In this document: piece by piece, positions 16,766-26,284 of the stretch
How positions within the stretch are numbered: the stretch's first letter is position 1
Layout of the letters: every line of letters starts with the position of its first letter
Assembly (NCBI RefSeq): GCF_003185895.1
Contig: NZ_QHLY01000012.1
Span: 1,488,001-1,552,000 of the forward strand
From: Cryobacterium arcticum
Lineage (GTDB): Bacteria; Actinomycetota; Actinomycetes; Actinomycetales; Microbacteriaceae
Direction of reading: 5' to 3'
Length of the DNA: 64,000 nucleotides
Made by a program: the position numbers and the translations under genes
The notes under the pieces: model-generated
Database searches by the model: none
Told to the model about the DNA's origin: nothing
What the model saw: the letters and a program-made list of their open reading frames with translations, nothing else

Positions 16766-17566
16766 TCAGACCGACGGCGCCCGGCGCACCGGTGCGAAGG
16801 TCTCCGGCTTGTCGGGCCGCAGGAACTCGACGATGAGATCGCGGCACAGGTCGGGCTTCTCCACCAGTACACCGTGCGACGCGTGCGGCACAACCGCGAG
16901 CTCACCGGCGGGCAGGGCGCGATAGAGCTCCACGATGTGTTCGAGTGCCATGTCGTCGTCGTCGCCCACGAGCACGAGGACGGGCATCCGGATGGTGGCG
17001 AGATCGGCCGGTGTCAGCGTCGGACCCTGGGCATGCATCCGCCGGAGCTTCTCGACCACCACGGCGTAGTGCGCCCGGCCATGCGGGGAGACCTCGGCGT
17101 AGGCGTCGACCATGAACTCCGGCACGTCGGCGTCGAGCGTCTCGGCGGGCCAGCCGGCTAGCGAGTAGACGCCGGAGACGAACACGAGGTGCGAGACCAG
17201 GTCGGGGCGGCGCAGGGCCACGAGGAGTGCCACGACGGCGCCGTCACTGTAGCCCAGCAGTGGTGCTGGCCCGCTGGTGTGCTGCTCGAGAAAACGGATG
17301 GTGTCGAGCGCCATCGACTCGAAGGTCATCGGGCCGTCGGTGTCGGGCGTGCGCCCGTGGCCGCGCCGGTCCGGCGCGAGCACCCGGTACTGCTCGGCGA
17401 AGCGCTGGATGATCGGGGTGAGGGCCCGCGCGTCGGTGCCGCCGGGATGCAGCATGGTGAACAGCGGGCCGGTGCCCAGCTCGATGAACTCCAGGTCGAC
17501 ATTCTTCGGCGACGGCTCCACGGCGTCCTCTCTCGGTTGGTCATTCTGCAAACATTGGCCGTGCAC
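16766..17566 (-). CDS. Alpha/beta hydrolase
   Basis: 266-aa soluble hydrolase. Oxyanion-loop LHPGGTDARALTP, the segment VLAPDRRGHGRTPDTDGP, the nucleophile Ser in LGYSDGAVVALLVALRR, the Asp in VLVLVGDDDDMALEH and the His in PHASHGVLVEKP make a complete catalytic triad. The GTG at 17566 is the longest start; a shorter start near VEPSPKNV is possible. Substrate unknown; it converges on the toxin gene. Confidence 0.87.
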   Translation of the reverse strand: MHGQCLQNDQPREDAVEPSPKNVDLEFIELGTGPLFTMLHPGGTDARALTPIIQRFAEQYRVLAPDRRGHGRTPDTDGPMTFESMALDTIRFLEQHTSGPAPLLGYSDGAVVALLVALRRPDLVSHLVFVSGVYSLAGWPAETLDADVPEFMVDAYAEVSPHGRAHYAVVVEKLRRMHAQGPTLTPADLATIRMPVLVLVGDDDDMALEHIVELYRALPAGELAVVPHASHGVLVEKPDLCRDLIVEFLRPDKPETFAPVRRAPSV

Positions 17567-17609
17567 CGCGCCACGTGCCCGAACTCACAGCGCGAGGCGG
17601 CAACCCGTC

Positions 17610-19070
17610 TCAGTCGAGAATGGCCGCCAGCGACGTGCCGAGCAGCCGGGCCGACTCCTCATACTTGGCCGTCAGCCGCACCCGGGTTTCGGCCGGCAGT
17701 GCGGCCTGCCGGGCCGGGTTCGCGTTGTGTGCCAGGTCGGCAAACTTCACCGTCATCGCCAGCGGGTCGGCAGCCACCCGGGCCATCGATTCCGCGAGCG
17801 GTTCCCCGGCCCGTTTGGTCACCGCGTCCACGGCCAAGACGATGTGCTCCGCGAATCCCTGCGCGCGCAGGTCGTCGAGCGTCACCGACGTGTCTTCAAC
17901 CACGTCGTGCAGCACCGCCACGATCTTCTCGTCCACGCCGTCGACGCGCGCCAACACCCCCAGCGGATGCTGAATGTACTCCACCCCCAGCTTGTCCACC
18001 TGCCCCGCATGAGCCGCCGTAGCCAACTCAATCGCCGCCTCCAGGCTCCCCGCCCCACCCGATGGTCGAGCCTGTCGAGACCCGTCCCCGTCCGCTGGTC
18101 GAGCTTGTCGAGACCCCGCGACATCCTGTCCAACGCTCACCGCCTGCCTCCCCAACTCCCCCAACTCAACCCCGCTCAACCCCGGCCACCCATGCACAAT
18201 CCGAACCCACTCCCCCGGCACCGCCGACTCCCCCCACCGAGCCCCGACCAACCCGCCGGCAATCGCCGCCACGGTATCCGTGTCCCGGCCACCGCGCACC
18301 GCACTCTCCAACGCCAACTGCAGCTGACTCGCATCCGTCTCGGGCGCCGACCGAATCGCCGACCAGGCCGCCTGCAACGCCTGCACCACCCAGCCGTTCC
18401 GGTCGAAGTACGCCGGCGGATGCGCCTCCGCCTCGTCGATCAACCCGGACCACCGTTCCCGCCGCTCCACCGGCAGCGCGCCGAGGGCCACCCGCACGTC
18501 CAGCTCCCCCGCCAGCACGGCATGCCGAACCGCCAGGCACCAGAGCACGCAGGCGTCGCCGGCATCCGCTTCCACATGGGTGAGATCGCTGATCGCCCGG
18601 GCCGCCACGGCCAATCCATCCGGGTCATCGAGATAGGCCAGCGCCACCGGGGCGGTGCGCATCAGCGACCCGTTGCCGGCGCTCCGACCGTTGAGATCGT
18701 GGTGCTTCTGCGCCGAGATGCGCACGCCGGCCGCGGTGGGCACCGCGCTGCCGAGCACCGCCCGCAGCTGAATACCCACATCTTTAGCGGTGCGCGCCCA
18801 GCCCACCCATTCCGCCACGATGTCGTCGAGCACCCGCTCATCGGCCAGGTCCCGTCCGGCGGCAACTGCGCGGGCGATCGGTACGGCCATCGAGGTGTCG
18901 TCGGTCCACTCCCCGGGCGCCCAATCGAACTGGCCGCCGCCCTTCATCGTGACCGCGGCGCCATCCGGCAGTGGCGGCCCGAACTCGTAGCCGGCACCGA
19001 GCGCGTCGCCGCAAGCCAGGCCCAGAAGCACACCGGCGGCCCGGTCGGTCTGTGCGGTGGTGAGTGTCAT
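17610..19070 (-). CDS. ADP-ribosylglycohydrolase fused to an HD (RelA/SpoT-like) domain
   Basis: 486-aa two-domain protein. Residues 1-315 are an ADP-ribosylglycohydrolase domain with metal-binding motifs GLACGDALGAGYEF, GEWTDDTSMAVPIA and RGGRDTDTVAAIAGGLVGAR. Residues about 345-486 are an HD-type phosphohydrolase domain: AAIELATAAHAGQVDKLG, YIQHPLGVLARV, AVLHDVVEDT and VKFADLAHNANP. The linker holds the duplicated GSRQARP, encoded by two copies of the dispersed genomic repeat. The fusion pairs removal of ADP-ribose with a nucleotide-hydrolase-like fold; the joint substrate is unknown. Either module may also work independently. Confidence 0.88.
   Translation of the reverse strand: MTLTTAQTDRAAGVLLGLACGDALGAGYEFGPPLPDGAAVTMKGGGQFDWAPGEWTDDTSMAVPIARAVAAGRDLADERVLDDIVAEWVGWARTAKDVGIQLRAVLGSAVPTAAGVRISAQKHHDLNGRSAGNGSLMRTAPVALAYLDDPDGLAVAARAISDLTHVEADAGDACVLWCLAVRHAVLAGELDVRVALGALPVERRERWSGLIDEAEAHPPAYFDRNGWVVQALQAAWSAIRSAPETDASQLQLALESAVRGGRDTDTVAAIAGGLVGARWGESAVPGEWVRIVHGWPGLSGVELGELGRQAVSVGQDVAGSRQARPADGDGSRQARPSGGAGSLEAAIELATAAHAGQVDKLGVEYIQHPLGVLARVDGVDEKIVAVLHDVVEDTSVTLDDLRAQGFAEHIVLAVDAVTKRAGEPLAESMARVAADPLAMTVKFADLAHNANPARQAALPAETRVRLTAKYEESARLLGTSLAAILD
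18062..18122. repeat. Dispersed GGTCGAG repeat inside a coding sequence
   Basis: Two copies, TGGTCGAGCCTGTCGAGACC at 18063 and TGGTCGAGCTTGTCGAGACC at 18095, lie in the linker-coding part of the ADP-ribosylglycohydrolase/HD gene. Read on the minus strand in frame they encode GSRQARP twice. The reading frame is kept across both. Confidence 0.9.
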
Positions 19071-19172
19071 GGCAGCCCCCTCGTGATCAAACGCCGATCA
19101 CTTCGACCGTATCGCGGCACGGCCTCCGGCCACCACCCGGTCGCCTGTTCGGGTCGGGGCGAGCGATGATCC

Positions 19173-19739
19173 TCATGGGGTGCTCGCCGGCGTACATCCG
19201 GGAGGTGGCGAGTTCCCGCTGATCGAGAAGTCCTCGCAGGTGAGAAACCTCGCCTGGTTCGCGCCCAACACCCACGACGCGATCACAATGGCCAGCACAA
19301 CCACGGCAATGAGCCACTTCGACCGGCGCGGCGTGCCCCCGGCAAAGTGAGGCCACACGATGCGCACCAGCACCCACAGGGTGAACGGGATGCCGAGAAG
19401 CACGGCCGCAAACGCCGCCAGGTCCAGCAAGGCGATCCCGAGGTCGGTCACGCTGTCATGGGCGACGAAACTGAGCAGAAGCCAGACCGAGGGCAGCAGC
19501 AACAGCACCGCCCGGCCGAGCCTCCCGCGCAGGGGGCGATGCTCAACCAGCACGAAGACCAGGGCGGCAGCGGATGCGGCCCACAACGCGAGGATGTCAT
19601 CGAAGAAGATCTCGCCCCAGGCGCCGAGCGTGAACGCCGGCCACCAGGCGATAGCGGCCATGCCCACCATGATCACCCCGGCGGGCACGTCGCGTCGCCG
19701 ACGGTCATCCGCCACCGCCGCATCCGGGGTCTCGCGCAC
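19173..19739 (-). CDS. Hypothetical multi-pass membrane protein, 188 aa
   Basis: Four to five hydrophobic segments: GVIMVGMAAIAWWPAFTLGA, ILALWAASAAALVFVLVEH, AVLLLLPSVWLLLSFVAH, FAAVLLGIPFTLWVLVRIVW and WLIAVVVLAIVIASWVLGA. A short outside tail has two cysteines (LTCEDFSISGNSPPPGC). No family recognised; neighbours give no clue. Confidence 0.7.
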   Translation of the reverse strand: MRETPDAAVADDRRRRDVPAGVIMVGMAAIAWWPAFTLGAWGEIFFDDILALWAASAAALVFVLVEHRPLRGRLGRAVLLLLPSVWLLLSFVAHDSVTDLGIALLDLAAFAAVLLGIPFTLWVLVRIVWPHFAGGTPRRSKWLIAVVVLAIVIASWVLGANQARFLTCEDFSISGNSPPPGCTPASTP

Positions 19740-19801
19740 ACCTGCAAGCTAGCCGGGGCCCGGTCGACTCCGATAGGGCGCATGCCACCCGAACCTCAGG
19801 G

Positions 19802-20206
19802 CTACCGCGGCCGCCGTAACCGGATCGGACCCTTGGCGGTCGAGGGATCCACCACCGACCCGCCCTGCGTGATCTGCAGCTCGCCGCGGGCGACCATGCG
19901 CCGAGCCGCCCGCCGCGCCGGCTCCATGAGGTCGCGCCACTCCTCGCCGCCGATCGCCCGCGCCGCGTCGGACGGGCAGATCGTGGCATCCTGCGCCCGA
20001 GCCTCGAGCAGCGTCACGATGGTCTCTTCCAGCCGACGGTCTGTCTCGTTGACTCCGTGCGCGCGGCAGGCGGCAGAGCAGTACTTCACCGCATCCCAGG
20101 TGTTGGCCCATTTGGCTCGCCACTCGATGCGCCGGCCACACGAGGCACAGGTCTTGTCCGCCCGGTCGCCGGGGGCGTCAGAGGGGGCGCGTTGACGGTG
20201 GGCCAT
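19802..20206 (-). CDS. DUF2256 plus DUF3253 domain protein
   Basis: 134-aa protein. The N-terminal zinc-finger-like domain has CASCGRRIEWRAKWANTW and VKYCSAACRAHG (two Cys pairs), the DUF2256 pattern. The C-terminal winged-helix-like DUF3253 reads LEETIVTLLEARAQDATICP, then SDAARAIGGEEWRDLMEPAR and ARRMVARGELQITQGG. The start at 20206 (MAHRQRAP) is chosen by family length and a nearby AGAAGG; an in-frame start 54 bp upstream exists. Probably nucleic-acid binding. Confidence 0.85.
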   Translation of the reverse strand: MAHRQRAPSDAPGDRADKTCASCGRRIEWRAKWANTWDAVKYCSAACRAHGVNETDRRLEETIVTLLEARAQDATICPSDAARAIGGEEWRDLMEPARRAARRMVARGELQITQGGSVVDPSTAKGPIRLRRPR

Positions 20207-20294
20207 GCCTTCTATCTTGCGGGATATACCGGACTTCGGGTGGGGCATCCGCCGAGCCAAAACGGATGCTTGAAGAAGTCATCGCCAGGTGAGG

Positions 20295-20513
20295 CTAAAC
20301 GCCGCCGCCCGGGCGCATCCACGACGTTGAGCCCTGCGCCCGCCGAGCTGCGGCTTCCGGGCTAGTATCCTCCGACGCACCGGCTCGCCTGAGATCGTCG
20401 TGCGAGTCAGCGCGACGGCGTGCCCGCACTCGCAGGAGCACGATGACCGTAACCGAAAGCGCAACGATCAGGCCGAACCCGATGAGGAACGCGACTACCG
20501 TGTATGGATCCAT
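20295..20513 (-). CDS. Small single-pass membrane protein, 72 aa
   Basis: Starting at MDPYTVVAFLIGFGLIVALS the first 30 residues form one transmembrane helix, followed by RVRARRRADSHDDLRRAGAS, a basic cytoplasmic stretch. The frame continues upstream but without hydrophobic or conserved character, so the short start is preferred. Function unknown. Confidence 0.5.
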   Translation of the reverse strand: MDPYTVVAFLIGFGLIVALSVTVIVLLRVRARRRADSHDDLRRAGASEDTSPEAAARRAQGSTSWMRPGGGV

Positions 20514-20708
20514 GCCACCAGTCTCGTTGTTGGCAGGCCCAGAAACCAGCTCTCGGGCGACAGCTGCCGGGCTCGCCGGCGTGGTCTCCCACCTCGGGCT
20601 CGCCGGACTGGTCGAGGGCAGACACCCCGTTCGAACTTCTGCTGCCGACGATCGCCCGTGATGCACTCGCGAAGGCGGAAGCAGAAGCAGAAGCAGAAGA
20701 CGAGTGAG

Positions 20709-21554
20709 CTACGCCGTCTGACCCGTGCGGATATGGTCCGTGGAAGCGTGGGCGAGAGCCCACTCGAGGGCGTAGTCGGCGACGGCCTCCCAGCCGGGTT
20801 CGGCGCAGGTCCAGTGGCCGCGGCCGGCAAACTCGTGATATTCCACCAGCGCGGGAGACTTGCTCCAGTGCTTCGCATTCGACTTGTTCACGGCCGGCGG
20901 CATGATGTGGTCTTCGGCGCCGCCGATGAACAGCAGCGGCGCCCGATCGGCCGTGTAATCCACCCAGGTCTCCTGGTGGCCGGGGGTGAAGTTGGCGAGG
21001 AGGCCGTAGGCCCACACCCAGTTGCCCGGCGCCGCGATCGCGTACCGCTCCCAGGCCGCATCGGATTCCTCGCGAGTGAGCGTGTTGGTGAAGGCGTAGT
21101 GGAACTCGTCTCGGGTGAAGCCGACGGCCTTGTGGTAGTTCGCGGGGTTCTTGAGCGCGGGGAACAGCGAGCGCGCCTGCGAGAGCGGGGTGACGCGCAC
21201 CCCCTCGGTGGGCGCGGAATTGATGGCGGCTCCTGCGGCGCCGAGTCCGCGAGCGAGCATCATCTGGGTGAGGCAGCCGCCGAAGGAGTGGCCCATGATG
21301 ATCGGCGGCTTCGGGAGCGCCTCGATGACCGAGGCGAGGTAGTCGGCCGTCTCGGGAACGGTGAGGTTCGCGATGATGTCGGGGTTCTCGCGCAGTGCCT
21401 CGACTTCGATCTCGAACCCGGGGTAGGCCGGGGTGAGAACGGTGAAGCCCTTCGCTTCATAACGAGCCTTCCAGTCCGCCCAGCTGCGGGGCGTGACCCA
21501 GAGGCCGTGAATGAGCACGATGGTGTCGGGGGCATCGGTGTTGGACTGGTCCAT
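20709..21554 (-). CDS. Alpha/beta hydrolase
   Basis: 281-aa hydrolase. IVLIHGLWVTPRSWADW gives the oxyanion loop, IIMGHSFGGCLTQMM the nucleophile Ser, LLFIGGAEDHIMPPAV the Asp and EFAGRGHWTCAEPGW the His. The start at 21554 has a strong AAGGAGAA site 7-14 bp upstream. The next hydrolase gene starts upstream and ends 43 bp before it, so the two are probably co-expressed, near the large LuxR regulator. Confidence 0.9.
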   Translation of the reverse strand: MDQSNTDAPDTIVLIHGLWVTPRSWADWKARYEAKGFTVLTPAYPGFEIEVEALRENPDIIANLTVPETADYLASVIEALPKPPIIMGHSFGGCLTQMMLARGLGAAGAAINSAPTEGVRVTPLSQARSLFPALKNPANYHKAVGFTRDEFHYAFTNTLTREESDAAWERYAIAAPGNWVWAYGLLANFTPGHQETWVDYTADRAPLLFIGGAEDHIMPPAVNKSNAKHWSKSPALVEYHEFAGRGHWTCAEPGWEAVADYALEWALAHASTDHIRTGQTA

Positions 21555-21597
21555 GATGGTTCTCCTTCTCAGTGGTGGTTGTGCGTGGCGGAATCGG

Positions 21598-22422
21598 TCA
21601 GGAATCGATGAAGGCGAGAAGATCGGCATGCAGGCGCTCGCGGTCGGTGTCGGGCAGACCGTGGGCTCCCCCCGGGTAGACCGTCAATCTGGCGCCCGTG
21701 ATCAGGTCGGCGGAGCGCTTCCCGCCGACGTCGAAGGGCACGATCTGGTCGTCGTCGCCGTGGATGATGAGGGTCGGCACATCCACGCGGGCCAGGTCGG
21801 CGCGGAAGTCGGTGGCCGAGAACGCGGCGACGCACTCGTAAGCCGCGCGGTGCCCGCAGGCCATGGACTGGAGCCAGAACGCGTCACGGATGCCCGTGGA
21901 GACGTCGCCGGTGCGGTTGTTGCCGAAAAACGGCCCGTCAGCGAGGTCTCGGTACAGCTGCGAACGGTCGGATGCCTCGCCGGCGCGGATCGCGTCGAAC
22001 ACGCCTTTGGGCAGACCCTCCGGATTGTCCGCGGTGTGCAGCATCAGTGGCGGCACGGCGGAAACGAGCACGAGCTTGGCCACGCGCTGGGTGCCGTGGC
22101 GTCCGATGTAGCGCACGATCTCGCCGCCCCCGGTGGAGTGTCCGACGAGGGTGATCCCGGTCAGATCGAGGAATTCGATCAGGCACGCGAGGTCGTCGGC
22201 ATAACTGTCCATCGTGTTTCCGTGCCAGGTTTGGCTGGATCGTCCGTGCCCGCGGCGGTCATGAGCGATGACCCGATGGCCATGCTCCGCGAGGAATCGG
22301 GCGGTGGCGTCCCACGCGTCAGCATTCAGCGGCCAACCGTGACTCAGGATCACCGGCGCGGCGTCGGTTCCCCAGTCCTTATAGAAGATCTGCGCGCCGT
22401 CTTCGGCAGTGATGAATGGCAT
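21598..22422 (-). CDS. Alpha/beta hydrolase, chloroperoxidase/arylesterase type
   Basis: 274-aa protein of the non-haem chloroperoxidase group: [36 protein letters not shown], the nucleophile Ser in [19 protein letters not shown], Asp in [17 protein letters not shown] and His in [16 protein letters not shown]. Members hydrolyse esters and show perhydrolase activity in vitro. It lies 110 bp after the LuxR-type regulator on the same strand. Confidence 0.92.
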   Translation of the reverse strand: MPFITAEDGAQIFYKDWGTDAAPVILSHGWPLNADAWDATARFLAEHGHRVIAHDRRGHGRSSQTWHGNTMDSYADDLACLIEFLDLTGITLVGHSTGGGEIVRYIGRHGTQRVAKLVLVSAVPPLMLHTADNPEGLPKGVFDAIRAGEASDRSQLYRDLADGPFFGNNRTGDVSTGIRDAFWLQSMACGHRAAYECVAAFSATDFRADLARVDVPTLIIHGDDDQIVPFDVGGKRSADLITGARLTVYPGGAHGLPDTDRERLHADLLAFIDS

Positions 22423-22532
22423 CTGACGCCTCCCCGCTCGAGTGGTGAGTGATTCACCAATCGAATCGCGTTGGGCCCCGACGCGAACCACGTGGTGCAC
22501 GTAGTCGCCTTCTTTTTTACGGGGTGAGGACC

Positions 22533-25280
22533 TTACGGGGTGAGAATCTCCGCGAGCTGGCGCCGCGAACTGGCGCCGAGCTTTCTGAACACCTTCCGCA
22601 GGTGGTAGTCGACCGTGTTGGTGCTGATGAACAGGGTGGAGCTGATCTCCTGATTGGTGCGCCCAGCGGCCGCCATGCTGGCGATGGTGGATTCGCGCGG
22701 GGTCAACGAGGCGACTCCGACGACCTCGGTGCGCTGCGAGTGTTCTCCGGTCGCGGCGAGTTCCGATCGGGCCCGCGCGGCGAACGGTGGCGCGCCGACG
22801 CGCTCGAAGATCGCCACCGCCGCGCGCAGCTGTTCCCGCGCATCCCGTCGTCGCTTCATCCGTCGGAGCCACTCGCCGTACAGCAGGTGCGCGCGGGCCA
22901 GGTCGCCGATCGCAGTGCTCTGTTCGAGCCACCCGATTGCCGCGACGTAGAGCGGCTCGGCGTCGGCATCCGGGGCCAGCAGGGCCGCGCAGCGGTCCGC
23001 CAGACCACGGATCCACGGCGTGCCGCTGATGTCGGCATGGCCGCGCAGTTGTCGGGCGGCGGCCGACGCGATATCCAGGTGCCCGCTGCGTGCCGCGGCT
23101 TCCACGTAGTCGGGCAGCTGCTGATAGGTCACCTGCAGGAACGGCCGGTTTACCATGGGCCCCAGCCGGTCGAAGGCAGCGACGTAGTGTCCCTCGGCGA
23201 TGTCGCGCACACTCAGCCCGGTTTGGGCGATCGTGTGCGCACCGCCGAACCCGGTACCGAGGGTCGTCTGTGCTGCCGCCTCGACCTCGGCACGCGGGGC
23301 CCCGCTCCACGCGAGATAGGAAGCATTGACCACCTGCTCCGCGGCGTAGCCGATCGCGCGGCGCAGTTCTCGCACCTGTTCGATATACAGACCGGATGCG
23401 ATCGGGTCGCCCCGCACGAGTTCGCTGATGCTGAGCACCCACAGGGTGGTATCCAGGCCCCGGAGGGAACCGGCGTCACGAGCAGCGCGAGCACTGCGCT
23501 CCAGTAATTCCACGCAGGCCCGTTCGTCCCACAACCCCGTCGCCAGTGCCACACCGAAAACCCCCAGGTCGAGCAGTTCTGAGTCGTCTGCCTGCTGGAG
23601 CAGCATCAGAGCCTCACGCATGAGCGGTACCGCCTCGTGATACGGGAGCAGCACGTGGGCGCTCAGCGCACGCAACGCAACGGCCAGCGGGCCATCCTGC
23701 ACCGTGGCCCCCTCTCGCAGCCTCACACCGAGCTGGTCCAAGGTGACGTCGTGCATCATCCATTCGGTGGTGAGCGCCAACTCGAAAGCGCGGATGAGCG
23801 TGCGCTGTTCGAGCTCCGGGGCCACACCGTGAAAGGCATCGGCGGCAGCAAGCAGGTCCCTGGGGCCACGAATAACGCCGGCCGGATCGGCCAAGAACAC
23901 GGCAAGCATGGCCCGCAGGGTGATCGAGCGCCCGCGCGCGACCGCGTCCATCCCGTCGGCGTGCAGCTTGTCGAGCAGGGAGAGTGCGAATTGCGCGGCA
24001 CCGGCTCCCGCTGCCGATTCCGCGGCAGCAAGAAGACGACGGCTTCTCCTGCCGGTGTCAGAGGTCAAGTCCGCGGCGCGAGCGAGGGACCTGGCGCGTG
24101 ATGACAGGGCGCCGCGCAGACCTGCTCGGTCGGCGGCAGCCTCGAGCAGGTCGGCCACATCGTCGTCGGTGTCTGAGGCGGCCGCCGCGGCGTGGCGGGC
24201 CTCATCGTCGAGCAGGCCTCGCTCAGCGGATGCCGCGGCCAACGCCCCGTGCATCCGGCGGCGTTCAGCGAGCGGGAAGGCGTTGTAGACGGCAGACCGC
24301 ACTAGCGGGTGCCGAAACGACACGGTGTCGCGAGCGAACGACACCAGACCGCTCCGCTCAGCGAGAGCGGAACTCTGGCCACCCAGGCCGAGTCGCTCCG
24401 CCGCTTGGTCGATCAGCTCGGTCGACCCCGTGCGTTCAGCCGCGGCAAGCAACAGCCATGCCTGAACGTCGTCAGGGTGCGTGCGCAGTTGCTGGCGGTA
24501 GTGCAACTCGAGCCGGCGGCCGATGGGGAACGGTTCGTCCGACACCGACGCATCCGTCAGCTGTTGAAGCGTGAAATCTTGGGCCAGGTCGATCATCGCC
24601 AGCGGGTTTCCGCCCGTCTGCTCGGCGATGCGGGCGGCGAGATATGGATCGAAGGCGCCGGCAGCTGAGTCCTTCATCAGCTGCGCCGCCGAGAGGGAGT
24701 CGAGCCCGCCGAGCCGAAGGGTCGGCACGCCGGCAGTGATCATCTCGAGTTCGTCGCCATCCCGCGCTGCGAAGAGGAGCACCACGGATTCCGCCTGCAG
24801 CCTGCGAGCGACGAACGCCAGCACCTCCAACGACTCCCGGTCGAGTTGATGAGCGTCGTCGATCACACACAGGAGTGGTTGCGTCTGGCCGGCGGCGGCG
24901 AGGAGGGACAGCACGCCCAGGCCCACGAGATATCGCTCGGGAGCGAGCCCGTCGGCAACGCCAATCGCCACCTGCACGGCGTCACGTTGCCGGCTGGGCA
25001 CGGCATCCAGAAATGGTGTCAGCGGCGCGCACAGCCGTTGCAGCCCCGCGTAGGCGAGTTCCGCTTCGGCTTCGAAGCCATCCACCCGCACCAGCGTCGT
25101 TCCTCTGAGCGATTCGGTCGCACAGCGAAGGAGAGCGGTCTTACCGACCCCTGGTTCGCCTCGAATGACCAGGGCGGAGCTTTCACCGTTCCGCGCGCCC
25201 AGGATCAACTTCTGCAGGAGCTCGAGCTCAGCAGATCGGCCCAGCAGAGACACCGCTGGCCGGTAGTCGCGATGCTCCAT
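22533..25280 (-). CDS. LuxR-family regulator with AAA-type ATPase (LAL type)
   Basis: 915-aa regulator. The N-terminal STAND-type ATPase has Walker A GEPGVGKT (residues 41-48) and Walker [14 protein letters not shown] long helical sensor region, probably TPR-like, fills the middle. The C-terminal LuxR helix-turn-helix reads [20 protein letters not shown], then [20 protein letters not shown] and [15 protein letters not shown]. Large LAL regulators usually activate nearby metabolic genes in response to a ligand; the two downstream hydrolases are the best candidates. Confidence 0.93.
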   Translation of the reverse strand: MEHRDYRPAVSLLGRSAELELLQKLILGARNGESSALVIRGEPGVGKTALLRCATESLRGTTLVRVDGFEAEAELAYAGLQRLCAPLTPFLDAVPSRQRDAVQVAIGVADGLAPERYLVGLGVLSLLAAAGQTQPLLCVIDDAHQLDRESLEVLAFVARRLQAESVVLLFAARDGDELEMITAGVPTLRLGGLDSLSAAQLMKDSAAGAFDPYLAARIAEQTGGNPLAMIDLAQDFTLQQLTDASVSDEPFPIGRRLELHYRQQLRTHPDDVQAWLLLAAAERTGSTELIDQAAERLGLGGQSSALAERSGLVSFARDTVSFRHPLVRSAVYNAFPLAERRRMHGALAAASAERGLLDDEARHAAAAASDTDDDVADLLEAAADRAGLRGALSSRARSLARAADLTSDTGRRSRRLLAAAESAAGAGAAQFALSLLDKLHADGMDAVARGRSITLRAMLAVFLADPAGVIRGPRDLLAAADAFHGVAPELEQRTLIRAFELALTTEWMMHDVTLDQLGVRLREGATVQDGPLAVALRALSAHVLLPYHEAVPLMREALMLLQQADDSELLDLGVFGVALATGLWDERACVELLERSARAARDAGSLRGLDTTLWVLSISELVRGDPIASGLYIEQVRELRRAIGYAAEQVVNASYLAWSGAPRAEVEAAAQTTLGTGFGGAHTIAQTGLSVRDIAEGHYVAAFDRLGPMVNRPFLQVTYQQLPDYVEAAARSGHLDIASAAARQLRGHADISGTPWIRGLADRCAALLAPDADAEPLYVAAIGWLEQSTAIGDLARAHLLYGEWLRRMKRRRDAREQLRAAVAIFERVGAPPFAARARSELAATGEHSQRTEVVGVASLTPRESTIASMAAAGRTNQEISSTLFISTNTVDYHLRKVFRKLGASSRRQLAEILTP

Positions 25281-25491
25281 GAGGTCCTTCCGCTAGAGCC
25301 CTGGAAGTCGCGGGAAAGCTCAAGTGTGCCCGACGCGCCGCACCTTGTCGAGGGTCTCCGACCCCTGGTTCGCCGGCGGCGCCGCCGTTGGCCGTGAGTC
25401 CTGCGAAACGCCCACCCCGGCGAGTCTTCCGTTCGGGTAACGAATCCGCCCCACTGTCGACACGAACGGCGATGCCGGGCAGGGTGGACCC

Positions 25492-26121
25492 ATGCGGCCC
25501 CTGGGATCCCCACCGAGAGTGAGAAGTGCTTCTCGGGTGCTGATCGGCGCGGCAGCAGCGGGCCTTCTGCTCAGCGGATGCGGCGGCCCCGGCAGCGGCA
25601 TGCTCGCGAGGGATATCGCGAAGATCGTCGACGGCTACGACTGCCTGGCGCCGAACCTGACCTTTTGGGCGTTCCCGCCCGACTCGACAAGCACGCCCGA
25701 CCCCGAGCATCCGTACGCGCCGAAAGCAGGCTGGGTGCCGGAGGGCTTCACCCCCACCACGGCCGTGCGCTGCGATGTGATCGTCGACAGCCGCGACGCC
25801 CAGGGGTTCAGTATCACCGCCGTGACGTTCGGCGGTGATCTCACCGACCTGCTCTCCGCCCTGGCCGAGCCCGACGACGATGACGACGCGATCGCCGCGT
25901 GCACGGCCGACCTGGAAATTGTGCCCCCGCTCTGGCTCGTCGACGAGGCCGGCCAAGCGATCAACGCGCGCTATCCGGTGGATGTGTGCGGGAAGACCAA
26001 GCCCGGCGTGCGCGACGCTCTCGTCGCGCTTCCGGTACTGGACAGCACAACGCTGCAGCGCACAGAGGTTCACCCAGTCCCGGCACCCGACAACGCACCG
26101 ACCTCCCCGTCCACTCCCTGA
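25492..26121 (+). CDS. Hypothetical secreted lipoprotein
   Basis: 209-aa protein with a lipoprotein signal: VLIGAAAAGLLLSGCGG has a lipobox (LLSGC) near residue 30, so the mature protein should be anchored outside the membrane. The mature part contains four further Cys (DCLAPN, VRCDVIV, AACTADLE, VDVCGKT), suggesting two disulphides. It recalls DUF4333-like or similar small actinobacterial lipoproteins but I cannot assign it. Confidence 0.75.
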   Translation: MRPLGSPPRVRSASRVLIGAAAAGLLLSGCGGPGSGMLARDIAKIVDGYDCLAPNLTFWAFPPDSTSTPDPEHPYAPKAGWVPEGFTPTTAVRCDVIVDSRDAQGFSITAVTFGGDLTDLLSALAEPDDDDDAIAACTADLEIVPPLWLVDEAGQAINARYPVDVCGKTKPGVRDALVALPVLDSTTLQRTEVHPVPAPDNAPTSPSTP

Positions 26122-26205
26122 GCTGATCAGGCTCCCCGGCCTCGCCGACACCGCAAGCCGGCGTCATTCGTGCGCCCCAAAATCAAATCTTCTCTTCCCT
26201 CCTGG

Positions 26206-26243
26206 TATAGCGCTGCTATAGTAATCCGTATAGCACCGCTATA
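26206..26243 (+). promoter_or_regulatory. Twin palindromic operator before the SDR gene
   Basis: Two identical-arm palindromes, TATAGCGCTGCTATA (26206-26220) and TATAGCACCGCTATA (26229-26243), centres 23 bp apart, lie 42 bp before the SDR start. TATAGT (26217-26222) could be a -10 element overlapping the first. Two spaced dyads suggest binding of two regulator dimers on nearly the same helix face; the TetR gene at 28163 is the nearest candidate. Confidence 0.75.
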
Positions 26244-26284
26244 GAAGGCTTCGGCCGTGATCCACCGACAGAAAAGGGAACTCG

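Noticed and set aside
12222..18122. GGTCGAG repeats as a CRISPR array
   Set aside because: Units are short, palindromic, dispersed and tandem without unique spacers of constant length; no cas gene nearby.
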